Below are positions 8,976-17,834 of a stretch of DNA of 64,000 nt, one piece after another. Each line of letters begins with the position of its first letter. Positions within the stretch are counted from its first letter, which is position 1. The notes beneath the pieces were generated by a model. It worked only from the letters and a program-made list of their open reading frames with translations. It was not told the DNA's origin and did not search any database. Position numbers and translations under genes: made by a program. The DNA is from G963677445 sp963678275 (GTDB lineage: Bacteria; Bacteroidota; Ignavibacteria; Ignavibacteriales; Melioribacteraceae), in NCBI GenBank assembly GCA_963678275.1, contig OY782765.1:2046001-2110000 (forward strand), given 5' to 3'.

Positions 8976-10352
8976 ATGTATAAATCTGCAAGATATTTTC
9001 TTATAATATTTTTCCTGGCTTCCCTGCTCTATTCGCAGGAGAATAAAAATCCATATATGGATGCCCTGACCATTTCGGCAACAGGTGGATTCACATATAC
9101 GATTTCCGATTACAGGGTGTTTCAATATGATTATTTCGGCAATATCTCTCTCGACTATTATTTTCTCTCCCTCCCTTATGGCGATCTTGGCGCGCGAATA
9201 TTCGGAGGAATGGGCTTCACAAAGGGAAAAGACAGCCAGATGGCAAAATATATTGACCCGGTTCCGCTTTCATTCCGGACCAGGGTACAATATGCGGGAG
9301 GGGGAATTCTATACATGTATTACGTTGATGAATATATTGCCCCCTACCTTTTTGCGGGTGTAAGTTATCTGCAGCATAATTCAAACAACTACTACCGGCG
9401 AAATGAGATGAATTATAATATCGCCCTCGGGTTCAGATTTAATATCTTTGAACAATTCGGCGCGCTTCTGGATTTCGGAGGCCATATCAGCCCGAAGGAT
9501 CATCTCGATAATTTTGTAACACCGGCCACCAACGACCTTTTCTATACAGGTGGAATTGGCGCCTCCTGGACTCTCGCGTTCGAAAAAGATGATGACAATG
9601 ACGGGGTTAATAATTCTGAAGACAGGTGCCCCGGAACTCTTAAAGGACTGAAGGTCGACGAGTATGGCTGCCCACTCGATAGTGATGGAGACGGAGTCGC
9701 CGACCATTTGGATAGTTGTCCTGAAACCCCGGTTAATGTCGCGGTTAATTCCAAAGGATGCCCGAAAGATTCGGATGAAGATGGTGTGCCCGACTATATG
9801 GACGCTTGCAAAGAAACTCCCCTGAATATAACTGTCGACGCTAAGGGATGCCCTGTGGACAGCGATCAGGATGGAGTGGCCGATTTCTCGGATAAATGCC
9901 CTAACACTCCCCCGGGTGTTGAGGTGGATGTCAATGGATGCCAGCTCAGGGATCATGTTACCTACAGGGTTGATGAACTTATCCTGGGAGCGGGAACTAC
10001 TTTTGAGCTGAATAAAGCGATCCTGAAACCTGCCGCGTTTGGTGAACTTGATAAACTTGTGGATGTGATGAAAAGCGAGCCTGATTCAAAATGGCTGATT
10101 GAAGGACATACCGATATAACAGGCCCCTATAAATTCAATAAAAAATTATCTCTTCAAAGAGCGCGGGCTGTATATAACTATTTTGTAAAAAAAGGTATCA
10201 GCGGAAACAGATTTGAGGTGAGAGGCCTCGGGCCCGATTTTCCTGTCGCCGATAACTCCACCAGGGAAGGCAGAGAGAAAAACCGCAGGGTTGTTATAAT
10301 AAGAACTGATAAAAGAATTAAACCTGAATTAATTGAGGAAAAGAAAAAGTAA
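8976..10352 (+). CDS. OmpA-family outer-membrane protein with TSP3 calcium repeats
   Basis: Protein of 458 aa that ties the outer membrane to peptidoglycan. It has a signal peptide (MYKSARYFLIIFFLASLLYS, cleavage before Gln), an N-terminal beta-barrel of about 170 aa rich in alternating aromatic strands, and four thrombospondin type 3 repeats (about 195-320) of the form DSDGDGVxDxxDxCPxTPxxVxVxxxGCP, which bind Ca2+. The C-terminal OmpA peptidoglycan-binding domain (about 330-445) shows IEGHTDITG, LSLQRARAVYNYF and GREKNRRV. Length and order match FCB OmpA/MotB porins. The start is the first ATG after the preceding gene. Confidence 0.9.
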   Translation: MYKSARYFLIIFFLASLLYSQENKNPYMDALTISATGGFTYTISDYRVFQYDYFGNISLDYYFLSLPYGDLGARIFGGMGFTKGKDSQMAKYIDPVPLSFRTRVQYAGGGILYMYYVDEYIAPYLFAGVSYLQHNSNNYYRRNEMNYNIALGFRFNIFEQFGALLDFGGHISPKDHLDNFVTPATNDLFYTGGIGASWTLAFEKDDDNDGVNNSEDRCPGTLKGLKVDEYGCPLDSDGDGVADHLDSCPETPVNVAVNSKGCPKDSDEDGVPDYMDACKETPLNITVDAKGCPVDSDQDGVADFSDKCPNTPPGVEVDVNGCQLRDHVTYRVDELILGAGTTFELNKAILKPAAFGELDKLVDVMKSEPDSKWLIEGHTDITGPYKFNKKLSLQRARAVYNYFVKKGISGNRFEVRGLGPDFPVADNSTREGREKNRRVVIIRTDKRIKPELIEEKKK

Positions 10353-10451
10353 AGATATGATTTTTCCTGTTTGCAGAGTCCGGAATCAATTTTGTGTTCT
10401 TTGAATTATTTTTTCGATTTTCATGAAAAAACAATTTTTTCAAAAAAATAC

Positions 10452-10480
10452 TTGCATCGTTTTGCGGGACACTGTATATT
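10452..10480 (+). promoter_or_regulatory. Sigma-70-type promoter of the tRNA-Asp gene
   Basis: TTGCAT (10452-10457) and TATATT (10475-10480) are separated by exactly 17 bp and lie 45 bp before the tRNA. This is the clearest -35/-10 pair in the window. Confidence 0.65.
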
Positions 10481-10525
10481 TGGGTCTATATTTTTTGAGA
10501 CTTATATGTTCTTAAAATTTTGAAT

Positions 10526-10600
10526 GGGATCGTAGTTCAGTTTGGTTAGAACGCCTGCCTGTCACGCAGGAGGTCGCGAGTTCGAGTCTCGTCGATCCCG
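10526..10600 (+). tRNA. tRNA-Asp (anticodon GTC)
   Basis: A complete cloverleaf of 75 nt. Acceptor arms GGGATCG (10526-10532) and CGATCCC (10593-10599) pair, with G10600 as discriminator. Anticodon stem CCTGC/GCAGG encloses loop CTGTCAC with anticodon GTC at 10561-10563, and the T-arm carries GTTCGAG. The CCA end is not encoded. The gene is single, with its own promoter and terminator, and no integrase or att-like duplication is next to it. Confidence 0.97.
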
Positions 10601-10607
10601 CTTTCGA

Positions 10608-10637
10608 AATCCTCACAAAAGTTGTGAGGATTTTTTC
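10608..10637 (+). terminator. Rho-independent terminator after tRNA-Asp
   Basis: Perfect 11-bp stem AATCCTCACAA/TTGTGAGGATT (10608-10618 with 10622-10632), a 3-nt loop and an immediate T-run, starting 8 nt after the tRNA. Confidence 0.9.
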
Positions 10638-10748
10638 ATATATAGGGTACATATGTTAAGAAAGGATTAATTTTTTCCTGCACTCCCCCTCTGTAATCTA
10701 AAAATTGAACAAAAAATGTAATCTTCTAAATAATAAATGGAGAAGTAT

Positions 10749-11060
10749 ATGTCACTTAAAAAACAGGTTCTAAAATCAAAGCCAGTGTGCAAAGTCACAT
10801 TCAAAATACCAGGTGAACTTGGTAAAGAAGCTGCTGCTGCCAGTATTGTCGGCGATTTTAATGAATGGGACAAAAATGCAACTCCGATGAAAAAACTTAA
10901 AAAAGATGGCTCTTTTTCTGTGACACTAAATCTTGAAACCGGAAAAGAATATCAGTTCAGATATGTTCTTGACGGTGAAAAATGGATCAATGAGGAAGAA
11001 GCGGACAGACAGGTTGAAACTGAATTCGCCGACGCGACCAACTCAGTTATCTCACTCTGA
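10749..11060 (+). CDS. Solo glycogen-binding (CBM48/AMPK-type) domain protein
   Basis: Small cytoplasmic protein of 103 aa consisting only of an early-set beta-sandwich of the CBM48/AMPK-beta type. It shows KVTFKIP, the SIVGDFNEWD loop with the ligand-facing Trp, a YQFRYVLDGEKWINE strand pair, and a basic N-terminus. Such modules bind alpha-glucans when attached to branching enzymes or debranching enzymes; free-standing forms have no established job. I place the start at ATG 10749 because GGAGAAG (10739-10745) is a well-spaced ribosome site; an in-frame ATG at 10737 overlaps that site. A terminator hairpin follows. Confidence 0.8.
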   Translation: MSLKKQVLKSKPVCKVTFKIPGELGKEAAAASIVGDFNEWDKNATPMKKLKKDGSFSVTLNLETGKEYQFRYVLDGEKWINEEEADRQVETEFADATNSVISL

Positions 11061-11142
11061 AATGATCATGAAACCGGCGTCTGAGGGCTGGCCGGAGAAA
11101 TAAAACAATCACACCAATTTTTGTCAATGCGGGCATAAAAGG

Positions 11143-11171
11143 CGCAGGTTCAGCAACCTGCGTTTTTATTT
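11143..11171 (+). terminator. Terminator after the CBM48 gene
   Basis: Stem CGCAGGTT (11143-11150) and AACCTGCG (11155-11162) with a 4-nt loop, followed by TTTTTATTTTT. It also sits just beyond the convergent rfbA stop. Confidence 0.85.
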
Positions 11172-12065
11172 TTAAAACTGATGATGAATCCGCCGGTTAA
11201 TAACCTTTTGCAGATACCGGCCATAATTACTCTTTTGCATCGGTCCGGCACATTTTTTCAACTGTTCATCATCTATATAACCCATAATATGGGCTATCTC
11301 TTCAATACACGCAATATTCAGCCCCTGTCTTCTTTCGATCATCCCGATAAACTGCGACGCTTCGAGCAAGCTTTCATGTGTGCCGGTATCAAGCCAGGCG
11401 AATCCCCTTCCCATTATTCTCACATCCAGCTCACCTCTGTTAAGGTATGTCTGGTTTACATCGGCTATTTCAAGTTCTCCTCTCGCCGATGGTTTTATTC
11501 CGGCAGCTATTTTCTTAACCTCATTAGTATAAAAATATAATCCCACCACGGCATAATTGCTTTTAGGATTTTTCGGTTTTTCTTCAATTGAGACAGCCTT
11601 ATTATTCCGGTCAAATTCAACAATACCATATCGATGAGGATCATTTACATAATAACCGAAAACAACCGATTTCCGATCCCGCTTTACTGTTTCAACACTA
11701 TTCTGAAGCAGCTTTGTAAATCCCTGTCCATAAAATATATTGTCACCAAGCACCAGACATACATCATCATCGCCAATAAAATCGGCGCCCAGAATAAAAG
11801 CCTGCGCTAATCCCTCCGGAGCAGGTTGTTCCGCGTAATCAAATTTTACCCCTATCTGCTCACCCGATCCGAACAGTTCCCTGAACCTGGGCAGATCGTG
11901 TGGTGTTGAAATAATCAATATTTCTTTTATTCCCGCAAGCATTAATACCGATAAAGGATAATATATGAGCGGTTTATCATAAACCGGCAAAAGCTGCTTA
12001 CTGGTTACAAGAGTCAGCGGATGAAGCCTTGTGCCTGATCCGCCGGCAAGAATTATCCCTTTCAT
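11172..12065 (-). CDS. rfbA: Glucose-1-phosphate thymidylyltransferase
   Basis: Makes dTDP-glucose from dTTP and glucose-1-phosphate, the first step of dTDP-L-rhamnose supply for surface polysaccharides. The nucleotide-binding loop reads GIILAGGSGTRLHPLT at the N-terminus. LPVYDKPLIYYPLSVLMLAGI, YAEQPAPEGLAQAFILG, LGDNIFYGQGF, IEEKPKNPKSNYAVVGLYFY and GRGFAWLDTGTHESLLEA are all standard RmlA blocks. About 297 aa, normal for the family. The start is taken as ATG 12063-12065; an in-frame TTG two codons upstream is less likely. No rfbB, rfbC or rfbD lies in the window. Confidence 0.93.
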   Translation of the reverse strand: MKGIILAGGSGTRLHPLTLVTSKQLLPVYDKPLIYYPLSVLMLAGIKEILIISTPHDLPRFRELFGSGEQIGVKFDYAEQPAPEGLAQAFILGADFIGDDDVCLVLGDNIFYGQGFTKLLQNSVETVKRDRKSVVFGYYVNDPHRYGIVEFDRNNKAVSIEEKPKNPKSNYAVVGLYFYTNEVKKIAAGIKPSARGELEIADVNQTYLNRGELDVRIMGRGFAWLDTGTHESLLEASQFIGMIERRQGLNIACIEEIAHIMGYIDDEQLKKCAGPMQKSNYGRYLQKVINRRIHHQF

Positions 12066-12153
12066 ATTCAATCCAGATTAAATAAATTACTGCTACAAAG
12101 ATAAAAATTATTTCCACTTTAATACACGCGGTAAACAAATTAGAAAATGCAAG

Positions 12154-12591
12154 ATGAATTATAATTTTTATTTTCGGAATTTCCTTATCTGGCTCGGTCT
12201 TGTTCCAATAGGCATTTTAAATGGCGCAGCCAGACAATACCTATACTCCACCTATGTCAGTGAACTGACAGCCCACCAGATTTCAACATTCACCGGGATA
12301 TCATTATTCTGGGGATTTATATGGCTCGCAAATAGAAAATGGCCCTTCGGCAACAGAATCAGGGCGATAAAAACAGGTATATTCTGGATTGCGCTTACGA
12401 TTATTTTTGAATTCCTCTTCGGACATTATGCTATGGGCAATCCGTGGAAAGTCCTTTTCCATGATTATAATATTATTGAAGGCCGGCTATGGATTCTGGC
12501 GCTGTTGTCAGTGGGATCTCTTCCCTGGATTGTCCGGGAACTATCGGGAGGGGAAAAAATAACTTCTGAATTCAAACAACTGAAAAAATAA
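12154..12591 (+). CDS. Hypothetical inner-membrane protein, four TM segments
   Basis: Protein of 145 aa with about four hydrophobic helices (roughly 8-28, 45-60, 70-92, 108-125) and a charged C-terminal tail (ELSGGEKITSEFKQLKK). Basic loops such as NRKWPFGNRIRAIK suggest a normal inside-positive orientation. I do not recognise the family. It is followed 68 bp later by the FMN-binding lipoprotein gene on the same strand, so the pair may be co-transcribed. Confidence 0.65.
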   Translation: MNYNFYFRNFLIWLGLVPIGILNGAARQYLYSTYVSELTAHQISTFTGISLFWGFIWLANRKWPFGNRIRAIKTGIFWIALTIIFEFLFGHYAMGNPWKVLFHDYNIIEGRLWILALLSVGSLPWIVRELSGGEKITSEFKQLKK

Positions 12592-12659
12592 TAAAAATAA
12601 ACAAAATGAGAATTATCCGGGATTAATTACTGTAAAATAATTCAAACGCTGAGGAAACA

Positions 12660-13229
12660 ATGAAAAAAACGATGATCCTGCTTTCGTTATTATTGATACT
12701 GACCGCATGCGATCAAAAACCAGTAGAAGACTCACTTGAGGTGGCAAGAAGGTTTAAACCATACAACAAAGATTTTAAGCCGATATTTAAAACAATCTTT
12801 TTCCTGATGGAGTCGCAATCGCCCTCCTATGTTGATTCAATATATGAAAGATACGCGCATGTATATAAATTCCCCAGGAATGCTGCCGGATGCAAAGATG
12901 GCATCTACACGGGAGAATCGCCGCGGGACGCTTATGATTATTCTCACCGGGTAACAATCTCGATAAAGGATGAAAAGATTACCTCCATCGATTATGATGA
13001 GATCAGCGCGGATGGAATCGGCAAAGAAAAAGATGAATCCTATAATAACCTGATTGATCCCCGCGGCGCGAAACCGGCTGATGTATTTCCTGTTTATGAA
13101 AAAGAGATGATTGAAAAGCAGGATTATATGAAAGTTGATGGTATAACAGGGGCAACTTATTCTCTCTTTCGTTTCAGATATGCCCTCACAATTGCGCTGA
13201 TGAAAGCAAGACTCGGTGAATCAGATTAA
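12660..13229 (+). CDS. FMN-binding-domain lipoprotein
   Basis: Lipoprotein of 189 aa (MKKTMILLSLLLILTAC, Cys17). The mature part resembles the FMN-binding domain of NqrC/RnfG-type and extracellular flavoprotein modules: DGIYTGESPRDAYDYSHRVTISI at the start, a central SIDYDEISADG strand, and the C-terminal VDGITGATYS motif. In that motif ApbE transferases attach FMN to the Thr or Ser of (S/T)GAT(x)(S/T). A role in extracytoplasmic electron transfer is inferred. No apbE, nqr or rnf gene is nearby. The start follows GGAAACA after an AT-rich leader. Confidence 0.8.
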   Translation: MKKTMILLSLLLILTACDQKPVEDSLEVARRFKPYNKDFKPIFKTIFFLMESQSPSYVDSIYERYAHVYKFPRNAAGCKDGIYTGESPRDAYDYSHRVTISIKDEKITSIDYDEISADGIGKEKDESYNNLIDPRGAKPADVFPVYEKEMIEKQDYMKVDGITGATYSLFRFRYALTIALMKARLGESD

Positions 13230-14024
13230 TCCGTAAGCAGAAAAATTCTACGCGAAATGGTAAGAAATTTATTAAAAAAAAACATCCGTCCGCAACGGAG
13301 GCAGATTCCTAACGTGTCTTACCGGAGATTTGAGGTTATCTTAAAGAAAACTTGCTGGTTTTTAACTCTTTACTCTCCACTAACCACTTTTCACTTCTGG
13401 CTCTGCCAGTTCATGTATCAGAATAAGTTTCCCGAATGCGAATCGCGACAATATATAAAATTACTGCCGTTATATATTATTCCCTGCTATTTAACACCAC
13501 AATCGTTCGCCCGCCAGTAAAAAAAAACGACCGGACGGCTTTTTTTGAAATAACATTCAAAAAAAAAGGAGCAAACAAAAAAGGAAAAATATTTCATTAC
13601 AACTTTTCGAATAAAATATGGCAAAAAATAATCTGATCAGCAAATTGATTTGTCTTTATCAAATCAAATAAAAAGAGCGCCTCAAATCATAATTTTAAAA
13701 TTATTATCAATTAATTATGTCATCAGGCAGTTTGCGCGCAAATACGATTATTCCATAAAATATTGTGAATTCTTTAAAAAAATGAACTTTTGAGAAAAAT
13801 CACTTAAACGTTTTAGATTTTCAGGGTAGAGATCAGCCCGGTTCTGAAAATTATGGTATTGCGTAAATTAGATATAAATCTTAAATTGGGTGTTTAAGTA
13901 TAAGCACTCATGATAAAGCACTACTTATTGAACGACAAAACGAATGTAAATATCAGATACCCAGCCACCGAAAAAACAGACAACAAAAGCACACACAAAT
14001 GGAACAAATACACCGAGGTACATT
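13230..14024. other. Intergenic region before the C25 protease and PGA operon
   Basis: No credible gene. Near 13250-13275 is a TCTACGCGAAATGGTAAGAAATTTATT unit that recurs near 39403-39432. Around 13352-13412 is an inverted relative of 48737-48790 (CTCCACTAACCACTTTTCAC and CTGGCTCTGCCAG). A weak promoter-like pair TTGCGT (13859) and TAAATT (13882) with a 17-bp spacer could drive the downstream operon. The leader from there to 14025 is about 135 nt. Confidence 0.5.
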
Positions 14025-17000
14025 ATGTCTAAAGCTTTACAAATTCTTCTTCTGCTGACCATATTCTTACCTTTAACTCTTTCAGCACAGTGGATTCCAA
14101 TTGATAACAGATCTTCAGAGAGAACAGCGCCCGAGGTTACACTGCTCGAGGATACCCCCTCTGAAACAATTTATGAAATAAATATCAGGGGATTTGCGGT
14201 AAGTGAAATCCCCGGTGAAAACAGGAACTGGCAAAAAATTGATCTTTTAACTGAAAACGCAACAACTATCCCCGGACAACCTGAAGTGCCATATATAGCA
14301 AAGGTGCTCGCGATTCCGGATGACGCGGAAGTATCAGTTGAGATAATAGAAAAAGGGGCTGTGCATAAATATAAGAACATTGAGCTGGCGCCTGCAAGAA
14401 AAAGCTGGTGGGAAGGTGAAGAAGAGCCTCCTTATTTAGCCGATGGCGCCGCTTATAACTCCGAGAGCCTTTATCCGTCTGTTTCTGTCGAAGCTGGCGA
14501 ACCGGCCGTATTCCGTGACTTCAGGATATCGAGGATAGCTGTCTATCCCGTTAAGTACTCACCGGCAAAAAAAGAACTTGAAATTACTTCCCGAATGAAA
14601 ATTAAAGTTACTTACAAGAATGGAATGGCTGTTAACCCTAAAAGAGCGCCCAAAAGAAAAATTTCCCCCTCTTTTGCTCCTCTTTATGAAAGTTTCATTT
14701 TTAATTACAATAGTGTTCTTAACCGTGATTTCGGAGGAAGGGAAGATGGTTATGACCTTATGCTCGTAATTATGCCTGATGAATTTTATGAAAAATTCCA
14801 GCCTTACGCTGAATGGCAGAGAAAAAGCGGCACAAAGATCCATATAACAAAATTCAGTGATATCGGCGCCAGCGCGACCGACCCGACAATAATAAAAGAT
14901 CATATCTCCGACGCTTATTATAACTGGGAAACTCCTCCGAGTTATGTGATGATAATGGGAGATGACGCATTCTTCCCTGTAAAATATGCCTATTATGATT
15001 ATACTTTCCCTAATGATGATTATTTCGTTGAAATTGATGGCGATGATTATTTTCCCGAAATGATGATCGGAAGATATACAAACCAAGGCGATTACAGAAT
15101 GGAAGTTATGCTCACCAAAACCATGAATTATGAAAGGTTCCCTTATATTGATGGTTCGGGATGGTTTAAAAAAGCGACATGCGCTTCAAATGACGCCTAT
15201 ACATCCCAGGTTGAATGTAAAAGATTTACAACAGAATTAATGATTGAAGATGGCGGTTTTACCCAGGTCGATACAATTATGAGCAAGCTTCCCTGCCCGG
15301 CAAATATTGAGACCATACAGAATGCCATTAATGAAGGACGCAGTTATCTGAATTACCGTGGTGAAGGCTGGAGCACAGGCTGGAACGCCACCTGTTATGA
15401 TTTCCATACGGAACATGTTTACGAGCTTAATAATGGTCAGAAACTAACCTTTGTTACCAGCATCGGCTGTGGTGTCGCTATGTTTACATCAAGCAGCGGA
15501 AACTGCTTTGGCGAGGTTTTTATCCAGCTCGGGTCAATAACCGCCCCGAGAGGAGCTGTCGCTTTTGTCGGCCCGACTTCAAATACTCACACAACTCAGA
15601 ACAACCGAATTGACAAAGGTATCTATACCGGTATGTTTCAGGAAGGTATGGATACCCCCGGTCAGGCTTTGTTAAGAGGTAAATTATATGTTTATAACGT
15701 ATTTGGCCCCGGAATCTGGACCGAATATCACTACAGAGTTTATACCGTGCTTGGAGATCCCAGTATAAGGATCTGGCGTGATCAGCCTACTTCGGTCGAA
15801 GTTACATATCCTGATGAAATCCCGGTCGGATACAGCCAGGTTGACGTAACAGTTGTCGACTCGCTGACCGGAGCTCCCAAAGCAGGAGCAAAAGTTTGTT
15901 TATACTCAGATGATGTTTACGAACTTGGTGTTACTGACGGGTCAGGAAGAGTATTGATCCCTGTTCTTCCTTCAACTGAAGGTGAGGTAAAATTAACCGT
16001 AATAGGGCTTGATGTAATACCTCATGAAGGAACTATCAATATAGCCCAGGCCCAGGAAAATATCGCTCCTGTTGGTGAACCGGTAATTGTTGATGTAGAT
16101 TACAACCAGGATGGAATGCTGAATCCCAACGAAACATGCTCGGTTACCTTTGAATTAAAAAATTATGGCGCTATAGTCTCAAATAGTGTGAGCGCGAGGC
16201 TGGAGACCGAGGATAATGATCTTGTTGAAATTATTTCCACAGCTCCGGTTTCATTCGGCGATCTTACCCCCGCGCAATCAAAAACCGGCGATCCATTTTC
16301 TATTCATATTATGGAAACATGCCCGATAGATACATTTGTTACCCTTAAACTTGTAGTTTCAAGTTCATCCGAAGAATGGGAATATTATTTCAAAGAACAC
16401 ATCTATGGCTGCAATGTAAGGTACCAAAGCTATTTCATCGATGATCTTGGCTCGGCCAACAGGAATTTCCGTATTGATCCCGGTGAAACTGTCAGAGTAT
16501 TCCTGACTTTACATAACCAGGGATTTGATAAAGCCAGTGAAGTAAAAGGAATAATTCGCACAAATAATCCTCATATTACTATAGAAGATTCAGTAAGTTT
16601 TTATGACACTATTGAACCTGACAGCATATTCAGTAATATCAGTGACTTTTATCTGATAACTGCCGATCAGAGTTTCGTTGATGATTCTCTCGCTGTTTTC
16701 AGTCTCCATCTTTCCACAACTGACGGGTTTTATCCTTATAGCTCTGTCGATACATTTAAAGTGCCCAATGGTCTGGCAAAAGCGACAGATCCTACCGGAC
16801 CTGATGGTTATGGTTATTACGCTTATTCCAATTCCGATCTTTTTTATCTGCAGGCGCCACTATTCTCCTGGATGGAAATAAGTGACCGGGGCACTCAGAT
16901 TCAGAGAGTTGGTGAAGAAAGTGACTTTACCGAAATTGTGGATTTACCTTTTAATTTCCAATATTATGGAAACACATATAGCAAATTAAGTATAAACAGT

Positions 17001-17810
17001 GACGGCTGGTTCGCGTTCGGCGAGCAGGATGTAACCGCGCCCGAAAATACGATAATCCCCAACCCCGATACGGTTGACGCGATGGTCGCCGTTTTCTGGG
17101 ATGACCTTTTCTCGGAAGAATCGGAAGATACCGGAAAGGTTTTTTATCATTACGACTCAGAAAATAATCTTTTTATTGTTGAATGGCAGGAAGTTGGTCA
17201 TGCCGAGGATTATACAAATAAAGAAACATTTGAGGTTATATTATATGACCCCGCCCACTATACCACAGAAACAGGCGATGGTGAAATTGTGATGCAGTAT
17301 CTCTCGATTGCTGAAGAAGAAAAATGTACTGTCGGTATTGAAAATATGACTGAAGATACCGGACTTCAGATTGTATTCAACAATACTTATACGGAAACTG
17401 CCTCACTTATAAAAAATGAACGCGCGATTAAATTTACTACTGAAGAGCCAAAAACGATTATCACTTCCTTAAAAGAGATCACTTCTTTTGCCGTTCCTGA
17501 AAATTACAGACTGGAACAGAATTATCCGAATCCTTTTAATCCATCTACTGTTATCGGATATTCCATACCTGTAACTGTGGAAGGAATGGCCCAGGTAAGC
17601 CTGAAGATATATGATATTCTCGGCTCGGAAGTTGCCACCCTGGTAGATAAAACACAGCGCGCGGGCAACTATGAAGTTACTTTTGATACCGGCAATTTGC
17701 CGAATGGTCTGACCAGCGGTGTTTATTTTTACCGCCTTATAGTAAACAGCAACACCCCTGGCGGTCAGGGTTCGTTCGCCCAGACCAAAAAGTTTGTACT
17801 GCTTAAATAA
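14025..17810 (+). CDS. Secreted gingipain-like (C25-type) protease with C-terminal sorting domain
   Basis: Very large exported protein (1261 aa). A signal peptide (MSKALQILLLLTIFLPLTLSA) leads to a propeptide-like region, then a caspase-like C25 domain at about 240-590 with DYDLMLVIMPDEFYE, YVMIMGDDAFFPVKY, ITAPRGAVAFVGPTSNTHTT and QALLRGKLYVYN. The presumed catalytic Cys is C482 in TSIGCGVAMF. The usual Gly-His-Gly of gingipains reads GEG here, with Glu447 in NYRGEGWSTGW. Ig-like and CARDB-like domains follow. The C-terminus carries the sorting/FlgD-like domain from LEQNYPNPFNPSTVIGYSIP to GVYFYRLIV and KKFVLLK. It is probably a T9SS-type cargo, either a divergent protease or an inactive homologue. 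It ends 24 bp before pgsB. Confidence 0.85.
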   Translation: MSKALQILLLLTIFLPLTLSAQWIPIDNRSSERTAPEVTLLEDTPSETIYEINIRGFAVSEIPGENRNWQKIDLLTENATTIPGQPEVPYIAKVLAIPDDAEVSVEIIEKGAVHKYKNIELAPARKSWWEGEEEPPYLADGAAYNSESLYPSVSVEAGEPAVFRDFRISRIAVYPVKYSPAKKELEITSRMKIKVTYKNGMAVNPKRAPKRKISPSFAPLYESFIFNYNSVLNRDFGGREDGYDLMLVIMPDEFYEKFQPYAEWQRKSGTKIHITKFSDIGASATDPTIIKDHISDAYYNWETPPSYVMIMGDDAFFPVKYAYYDYTFPNDDYFVEIDGDDYFPEMMIGRYTNQGDYRMEVMLTKTMNYERFPYIDGSGWFKKATCASNDAYTSQVECKRFTTELMIEDGGFTQVDTIMSKLPCPANIETIQNAINEGRSYLNYRGEGWSTGWNATCYDFHTEHVYELNNGQKLTFVTSIGCGVAMFTSSSGNCFGEVFIQLGSITAPRGAVAFVGPTSNTHTTQNNRIDKGIYTGMFQEGMDTPGQALLRGKLYVYNVFGPGIWTEYHYRVYTVLGDPSIRIWRDQPTSVEVTYPDEIPVGYSQVDVTVVDSLTGAPKAGAKVCLYSDDVYELGVTDGSGRVLIPVLPSTEGEVKLTVIGLDVIPHEGTINIAQAQENIAPVGEPVIVDVDYNQDGMLNPNETCSVTFELKNYGAIVSNSVSARLETEDNDLVEIISTAPVSFGDLTPAQSKTGDPFSIHIMETCPIDTFVTLKLVVSSSSEEWEYYFKEHIYGCNVRYQSYFIDDLGSANRNFRIDPGETVRVFLTLHNQGFDKASEVKGIIRTNNPHITIEDSVSFYDTIEPDSIFSNISDFYLITADQSFVDDSLAVFSLHLSTTDGFYPYSSVDTFKVPNGLAKATDPTGPDGYGYYAYSNSDLFYLQAPLFSWMEISDRGTQIQRVGEESDFTEIVDLPFNFQYYGNTYSKLSINSDGWFAFGEQDVTAPENTIIPNPDTVDAMVAVFWDDLFSEESEDTGKVFYHYDSENNLFIVEWQEVGHAEDYTNKETFEVILYDPAHYTTETGDGEIVMQYLSIAEEEKCTVGIENMTEDTGLQIVFNNTYTETASLIKNERAIKFTTEEPKTIITSLKEITSFAVPENYRLEQNYPNPFNPSTVIGYSIPVTVEGMAQVSLKIYDILGSEVATLVDKTQRAGNYEVTFDTGNLPNGLTSGVYFYRLIVNSNTPGGQGSFAQTKKFVLLK

Positions 17811-17834
17811 TCAATATTCGGTTAATTAAATTAT

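Noticed and set aside
9381..9956. 191-codon open frame on the minus strand
   Set aside because: It lies opposite the OmpA/TSP3 coding sequence, whose repeated Asp/Gly codons keep the complement open; there is no domain or ribosome site.
10526..10600. tRNA-Asp as an integration site
   Set aside because: No integrase gene and no duplicated tRNA 3' end were seen in the neighbourhood.
13859..13887. Promoter TTGCGT-17-TAAATT for the protease and pgs operon
   Set aside because: Weak match in AT-rich DNA and unknown promoter consensus for this lineage; mentioned only in the intergenic note.
14559..15086. 175-codon minus-strand open frame
   Set aside because: Antisense shadow of the C25 protease; low-complexity Ile-rich translation.
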